Of a stretch of DNA of 9,944 nt, positions 5,601 through 9,944 are shown one piece after another. A program made the position numbers and the translations under genes. The notes under the pieces are model-generated. The model made no database searches, was not told the origin of the DNA, and saw only the letters and a program-made list of their open reading frames with translations. The stretch spans positions 1 through 9,944 of the forward strand of contig JADFHH010000032.1 in NCBI GenBank assembly GCA_022567275.1, written 5' to 3'. Source of the DNA: Pseudomonadota bacterium (GTDB lineage Bacteria; Pseudomonadota; Alphaproteobacteria; Rhizobiales; Methyloligellaceae). Within the stretch, counting starts at the first letter, position 1; each line of letters begins with the position of its first letter.

Positions 5601-8334
5601 GCGCAACAAGTTCCGAATAATGGCTCTCTTTGCGCTCCAGCGCCATCGGCGTGTCCTGCTCGACAAGCCCGCCGTTCCTGAACACTAGTACTTGTTCGAA
5701 CTTGGCCGCAAGGTTCGGATTCGTGAGCACCCAGAATACACCGGATTGAGCCTCGCCCCGGGAGTTTTTTACACCGTTCAACACCCGCTCGACCATTTGC
5801 GTTTGCTGATTCGCATCGAGTGCGGCAAAGCCCTTGTTGATGATCAGAAGATCCGGTCTTTTGATGAGTGCGCGCGCCAGGCTCAATTTTTGCCGCTGAA
5901 CGGCCATGAGCTGCTTGCCGCCGATGCCGACATTGAAACCAAGGCCGACATTGATAACAGCCGGCCTCAGGCCGAGTTCCTTCAACACCGACAATATCGC
6001 ATCGTGAACCAGCTTTGCCCCCTCCGCGACGCCGTAGGAGATGCGCCCGAACAGAATATTGTCCTGCAGCGTCGATCTCGCATTATAGCTCTCGGGGTTA
6101 TACAGCTCTATGGCGCCTGCCAGCCCTTCCGGCAAACCGAGGCTGAACGCCTTACGGGCTGTGAGCAATCTGGTCCTTAAATCGTCGTTCAACAGCGACA
6201 GCCTGTGTTGCGGTTCGATATAAGCGAAGCTCAGTTTGAGCAACATCGCCTGGTCCAGAGGCACTGCCTGCTCAAAATCAAGATTGGAGACGCGCGAGAG
6301 AAGGGCTTCATATTCGGGGATATCGTCTGCCGTCATCAAACTCAGGCGCGCGAAGAACGGATGGTCCGGGGGCAAATCCGAGAACAACTCAATGATCGTT
6401 TCGGCAATCTTGCCGCCCATCTCGTACAAGACCGTATCGAGACCGTTCCCGGCCAAAACGGACAACAGATATTCATTGCGTGCAAGATTATCTTCCGAGA
6501 AGGCATCGCCGATGGCGGTTCCGAACAGAATATTCTCGGCGATTGTCGTCTGATCGTTGTACTTGTCCGGATCAAACGGGTTGACCACATTCGCCAGATC
6601 AGAATCTTTCAGCTTTTTGTGTAATAATTTGCGCGCATCAATAATCCGCTTTGCGAGTTCTGGTTCATCGGCCGGGACGATCAGTCCGCGCAATCCGAGT
6701 TCGAACATATCATCCACCAGATCGACCAATTCCAGAACTTCCTGGATTCTTTCATCCATCTGTTCCGCGCCCGACAGTCCGGCCGCCTCGTAATCGATCC
6801 AGTCGCCATGGATGTCCAGTGTGGTGTTGCCCGCGCGCTCTGCTTCGGAAATTTCCCAAAGGCGTTTTTCCTCCTCCTCCTCGGTATATTCGGGCTTGCG
6901 CATCGGGGCATGTTTCAGGCCGTATAACAGATTATCCCTGACGCTGGCCTGGCGCAGGTAAGTTTCGGGACCAACATAGCTGATCCTGCGCCCGGATACC
7001 GATTCCGCCAATTTGTAAAGATCCTGATCGCCGATCTTAATCTGTCCTTGCGTGGGCGGCAGAAGTCTGGCCAGCACCTCGCCGATGGCTTCCGCGCCGC
7101 TGTTCACCTCACCGATAACCGCGGTAAATTGATGGAGCGGTATAGTGAAACTTGCCGATTCGATCAGCTTGGCGCCGGTGTCGTCGGAGACGCCAAGATT
7201 CCTCGCCGCGATTTCTCCGGAAAGCCGGGCGGCGCTACCGTGAACGACGGCTTGGGATTCCACTGACTGAACCTCATCGGAGGCGAACTGTATGATGACC
7301 TGGGAATATTTTATCTGAACGTCGAGCCGCGTCTGATCCCAGTTTATCAAATCCCTGATCGGGTTCGGAAGATCCTTATAGGCCACGATCACCGCCACCA
7401 GCTGGCCAACGTCCAAAGTCTCCTTAACAATGACGAAATACCCGCCTATGAAATAGAACAGGAACGGGGTTATCTGGGACAGAAAATTATTCAGAAACTT
7501 GATAAAAAACTTGCGCCGGTAAGACTCATAGCGAAGGAAAAAGATGCGGTTAAGCCGATTCGATATATCCGCTCTTTCATAATTAGAGGTGTCGTTGGCG
7601 TGGATCTCGGAGACCCCATCGAGAATTTCTCCGACCCGTCCGGCCAGGGCGCGGGCCTGCAACTGGCGCTCCTTTCCGATCTCCAGCATTCGGCGCCTGA
7701 GCCTGGGAATCAAGAAGGCCTGAAACAGCACGATTGAGAACGCGATCGTGCCCAGCCAGGGATTCTGGATCATGATGAACAGCATCGCCGCGAGGGCCTG
7801 ACCGCTCAGGAAGGCCGGGTCGACGAACGCCTCGCCGATGAACACACCCAGCGGTTCGACCTCGTCCTTGACCATGGTTGCGACTTCGGAGGCTTTCATC
7901 CGGCGGACGAAGGACGTTGGAAAGCGCATCACACGGTCGATCAGTTCGTAACGAAGCCTGCGTAAGGTCCGCTCGCCCAGCCGCCCCTTGTAGGTGTTGA
8001 TATAGAATTTGAACAACCCGTTGATGCAAACCAGCGTCAGAAAAACCATGCAAAGCGCGCCCAGATAGCTGAACCGTTCCAGCTCGAAGCCGGAAAAAAG
8101 GTTCAGTTGTCCGCTCGAGGACATCCATGCCGGTACGGAAAAGTTCAACTCGAAAAAGGTGACGGTTGCTCCTGGGGTCTCGAAACCCAGGCCCCGGATC
8201 GGGATGTTTACGATCTGCTTCGGCAGATCGAAAAACAGAAAAAATGTCGGCATGGAACACGCAACGACAAACAGAATCCACACCTGGTCCCGCCTGGTAT
8301 GATTCCAGATATATCGAAACAGGTTTTTTTCCAT
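5590..8334 (-). CDS. Exporter-like ABC transporter with degenerate nucleotide-binding domain (pseudo-ATPase)
   Basis: 914 residues; ordinary type I half-exporters are near 600. Residues 1-340 form an ABC exporter membrane domain: hydrophobic segments about 16-37, 88-108, 174-212 (likely two) and 281-303, plus the coupling-region signature GEILDGVSEIHANDTSNYER (236-255... ends 254). The nucleotide-binding domain starts near 380, but every catalytic element is lost. Walker A reads GEVNSGAEA (408-416, no Lys), the signature reads LMAVQRQK (809-816), Walker B reads LLIINK (829-834, Asn-Lys for Asp-Glu), and the H-loop His is N872. The D-loop AALD (837-840) and the ARAL helix remain, so the fold is recognisable. 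The domain is expanded to over 500 residues by three copies of a P-x2-Y...NILFG motif (456-472, 589-605, 747-763) and an acidic EYTEEEEEKR stretch. Start ATG 8334 has only a weak AGG upstream. I recall similar long alphaproteobacterial proteins but cannot check. Role unknown: transporter driven by a partner, channel or sensor. Confidence 0.88.
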   Translation of the reverse strand: MEKNLFRYIWNHTRRDQVWILFVVACSMPTFFLFFDLPKQIVNIPIRGLGFETPGATVTFFELNFSVPAWMSSSGQLNLFSGFELERFSYLGALCMVFLTLVCINGLFKFYINTYKGRLGERTLRRLRYELIDRVMRFPTSFVRRMKASEVATMVKDEVEPLGVFIGEAFVDPAFLSGQALAAMLFIMIQNPWLGTIAFSIVLFQAFLIPRLRRRMLEIGKERQLQARALAGRVGEILDGVSEIHANDTSNYERADISNRLNRIFFLRYESYRRKFFIKFLNNFLSQITPFLFYFIGGYFVIVKETLDVGQLVAVIVAYKDLPNPIRDLINWDQTRLDVQIKYSQVIIQFASDEVQSVESQAVVHGSAARLSGEIAARNLGVSDDTGAKLIESASFTIPLHQFTAVIGEVNSGAEAIGEVLARLLPPTQGQIKIGDQDLYKLAESVSGRRISYVGPETYLRQASVRDNLLYGLKHAPMRKPEYTEEEEEKRLWEISEAERAGNTTLDIHGDWIDYEAAGLSGAEQMDERIQEVLELVDLVDDMFELGLRGLIVPADEPELAKRIIDARKLLHKKLKDSDLANVVNPFDPDKYNDQTTIAENILFGTAIGDAFSEDNLARNEYLLSVLAGNGLDTVLYEMGGKIAETIIELFSDLPPDHPFFARLSLMTADDIPEYEALLSRVSNLDFEQAVPLDQAMLLKLSFAYIEPQHRLSLLNDDLRTRLLTARKAFSLGLPEGLAGAIELYNPESYNARSTLQDNILFGRISYGVAEGAKLVHDAILSVLKELGLRPAVINVGLGFNVGIGGKQLMAVQRQKLSLARALIKRPDLLIINKGFAALDANQQTQMVERVLNGVKNSRGEAQSGVFWVLTNPNLAAKFEQVLVFRNGGLVEQDTPMALERKESHYSELVAHGK

Positions 8335-8452
8335 ATATACGTACCTGTCGCCGCCGCACCGGTCTGGAGTCTAGGGCCGCGACCCGTTAATGCTATCCAT
8401 GATGCGGGATGGATTTGCTTGACGTATCGGCGAATATAACAATCAGTGGGCG
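8335..8452. promoter_or_regulatory. Divergent intergenic region between the ABC protein and glycosyltransferase genes
   Basis: 118 bases must carry the start signals of both genes. The only good element is TATAAC at 8435-8440 on the plus strand (5 of 6 match to a -10), without a convincing -35 at 15-18 bases. Transcription from it would start within a few bases of ATG 8453, giving a nearly leaderless glycosyltransferase message. On the minus strand the overlapping TATATT (8438-8433) is a possible -10, also without a -35. TATATACGTA next to the ABC start is AT-rich but not clearly a promoter. Confidence 0.3.
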
Positions 8453-9706
8453 ATGATTGCAATGCGTGGTCTCAAAGTTGCCGTTGTCCTGAAGGGCTAC
8501 CCGCGTCTTTCCGAAACCTTCATTGCTCAGGAAATCAGGGCATTGGAAAAACGCGGTCTGCGGACCCACCTTATTTCGCTGCGGCGGCCCACCGACCCGT
8601 TTACCCATCCGATCCACCGGCAAATCAAAGCGCCGGTCAGCTATCTTCCGGAATATCTTTATCAGCATCCTGTTCGTGTCGTCACTGGCCTGCTCAAGGC
8701 TTATCGCCGGCCCGGGTTCGCAACCGCATTGCGGATTTTTATGAAGGATCTGAAGCGGGATTTAACGTTCAACCGGATCAGGAGATTCGGTCAGGCGGCG
8801 GTTTTGGCCGCCGAACATGGCGACGATATTTCGCACATCTACAGTCATTTTCTTCACACCCCCTCGTCCGTTGCGCGCTACGCGGCGATCATGCTTGGGC
8901 TTCCCTGGAGTTTCTCCGCCCATGCCAAGGACATATGGACGATACCGGAATGGGAAAAACGGGAAAAAATCGCCGACGCCATATGGGGCACCACCTGCAC
9001 GGCTTACGGTTATGCCCATTTGGTCGAACTGGCGCCAGAGCATGACCGGGACAAGATATTCTTGTCCTATCACGGCCTGGATCTGACGTGTTTCCCGGCG
9101 CCTCCGGACCGCACGGGCGAGCCAGACGGTTCAAACGCAGATCGGCCGGTCATCATTGTCTCGGTCGGCCGGGCGGTTGCCAAAAAGGGATATGACACAC
9201 TGCTTTCAGCACTGTCCGGGATTCCACGCGACATCAATTGGCGGTTCGTCCATGTCGGCGGCGGCCCGCTCCTGGGGGCGCTAAAAAAACAGGCGCGGGC
9301 GCTGGGCCTGGAGCAAAATATCGACTGGCTGGGCGCCCGGGATCAAGGCGTGGTGATCGACACGCTCAAGGACGGGCATCTTTTCGTTCTGGCCTGCCGC
9401 GTGGATGACGATGGCGATCGTGACGGTCTGCCGAATGTCCTGCTGGAAGCGCAATCCCAACTTCTGCCTTGTATCTCGACCGATATAACGGCAATTCCCG
9501 AATTCATCGAATCCGGTACAACCGGCATTCTTGTTGCCCCCGGCGACCCTGAAGCCCTGGCCCGGGCCATGATCGAATTAATCACCAATCCGTCACGCCG
9601 CAGATCCCTGGCCGATGCGGGCTACCGCCGGCTGGTCGCGGATTTTTCCGCTGCCGCCTGCATCGCCAGGTTGACGGACCGCTTTGGTCTTGATGACGAA
9701 ATCTGA
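8453..9706 (+). CDS. GT4-type glycosyltransferase (WcaL/exopolysaccharide-like)
   Basis: 417 residues, GT-B fold, predicted to transfer a sugar from a nucleotide sugar to a glycan or lipid acceptor at the cytoplasmic membrane face. The N-terminal acceptor domain opens with LKVAVVLKGYPRLSETFIAQ (7-26), the PxxSETFI start of WcaL-like enzymes, followed by IYSHFLHTPSSVA (129-141) and FSAHAKDIW (154-162). The C-terminal donor domain has VSVGRAVAKKGYDTLL (237-251... R240 and K245 bind phosphate), FVHVGGGPL (265-273) and DGLPNVLLEA (324-333). The catalytic EX7E appears as D324-X7-E332. The usual small-residue stretch after it (AMAxGxPV) is AQSQLLPCIS here, an uncommon change near the donor site. 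GGDPEALA-like loop: VAPGDPEALA (361-370). ATG 8453 is chosen as the first in-frame ATG; ATG 8462 (residue 4) is possible and neither has a clear ribosome binding site. It diverges from the ABC pseudo-ATPase gene. Confidence 0.92.
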   Translation: MIAMRGLKVAVVLKGYPRLSETFIAQEIRALEKRGLRTHLISLRRPTDPFTHPIHRQIKAPVSYLPEYLYQHPVRVVTGLLKAYRRPGFATALRIFMKDLKRDLTFNRIRRFGQAAVLAAEHGDDISHIYSHFLHTPSSVARYAAIMLGLPWSFSAHAKDIWTIPEWEKREKIADAIWGTTCTAYGYAHLVELAPEHDRDKIFLSYHGLDLTCFPAPPDRTGEPDGSNADRPVIIVSVGRAVAKKGYDTLLSALSGIPRDINWRFVHVGGGPLLGALKKQARALGLEQNIDWLGARDQGVVIDTLKDGHLFVLACRVDDDGDRDGLPNVLLEAQSQLLPCISTDITAIPEFIESGTTGILVAPGDPEALARAMIELITNPSRRRSLADAGYRRLVADFSAAACIARLTDRFGLDDEI

Positions 9707-9905
9707 TTGTAATCCTGTCTCCTGAGACGCTAGCGCGGCGGCGCGCAACAAAAATCGACTATCGGAAAACAGCGCGTTATGCCCACCTCGACAATGATCC
9801 GCTCAAACGCGCGTCAAAACAAATTTCTGGTACGATTGCAGCGGCGCTTGGGGAGCAGTGAGGGCGAAAAGCTGCATTTTTCTGATAGCTGGTTAGGATA
9901 AACAC
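9707..9905. other. Intergenic region, no gene recognised
   Basis: 199 bases between the glycosyltransferase stop and the next start. A short GTCT/AGAC stem (9717-9728) and a GC-rich patch (GCGCGGCGGCGCGC, 9734-9747) follow the stop, but there is no T-run, so no intrinsic terminator can be called. No clear promoter pair was found for the downstream gene. Confidence 0.5.
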
Positions 9906-9944
9906 ATGAGCAATGCAAAGACGATAACGCTGGACGAAGCAGTT
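9906..9944 (+). CDS. Start of a plus-strand gene, 13 codons only; possibly CoA-transferase subunit A
   Basis: ATG 9906 follows AGGA (9895-9898) by seven bases, a good ribosome binding site, and stays open to the window edge: MSNAKTITLDEAV. The opening KTITLDEAV resembles what I recall of 3-oxoacid/acetoacetyl CoA-transferase alpha subunits, where it is followed by IPDGA and a GGF loop, but 13 residues cannot settle this. The gene is well supported; the product is a guess. Confidence 0.6.
   Translation, partial: MSNAKTITLDEAV

Noticed and set aside
6760..6777. LSGAEQ at residues 520-525 of the ABC pseudo-ATPase as a second signature motif
   Set aside because: It stands before, not after, the helical segment and lacks the following R-Q and ARAL helix, so it is likely a chance match.
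7583..8359. 258-codon minus-strand frame overlapping the ABC membrane domain
   Set aside because: It is the neighbouring frame of the same strand, Arg/Gly/Pro-rich with no recognisable motif, while the ABC frame carries clear membrane segments.
9717..9747. Stem-loops after the glycosyltransferase stop as an intrinsic terminator
   Set aside because: The stems are short or ambiguous and no T-run follows.

Overview
The window reads as a chromosomal segment of a Gram-negative bacterium, most likely an alphaproteobacterium. This is inferred from protein style (a SBP_bac_5 importer cassette with a two-domain ATPase, and an exporter-like ABC protein paired with a cyclic-nucleotide-binding (CNB) protein), from the moderately GC-rich coding DNA, and from GTG/TTG starts. 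No rRNA, tRNA, CRISPR array, transposase or phage gene was found.

Layout. (1) 1-3200, minus strand: a peptide-type ABC importer operon. A double-ATPase gene comes first, followed with a 4-base stop/start overlap by a secreted substrate-binding protein that runs off the left edge; permease genes would be expected beyond position 1. A good promoter candidate lies at 3243-3271. (2) 3340-5076: a SAM-dependent methyltransferase (minus) and a small sulfotransferase (plus), diverging from a 264-bp region with overlapping promoter candidates. The sulfotransferase is much more AT-rich than its surroundings and looks acquired. (3) 5073-8334, minus strand: a 914-residue exporter-like ABC protein whose nucleotide-binding domain has lost every catalytic motif and carries three copies of one helical-subdomain motif, then a stand-alone CNB protein. 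The CNB reading frame appears to begin inside the end of the ABC gene but is interrupted by an in-frame TGA. (4) 8453-9706, plus strand: a GT4-type glycosyltransferase divergent from the ABC gene. (5) 9906-9944: the first 13 codons of another plus-strand gene behind a good ribosome binding site.

How it may work together. Segment 1 is an ordinary solute-import cassette. The sulfotransferase, methyltransferase and glycosyltransferase could all modify a cell-surface glycan, lipid or small metabolite. The central ABC pseudo-ATPase plus CNB pair is the most unusual part. It could be a membrane machine or sensor no longer powered by canonical ATP hydrolysis and tuned by a nucleotide second messenger; that is inference, since the sequence shows only degenerate motifs, tight gene coupling and a divergent glycosyltransferase.
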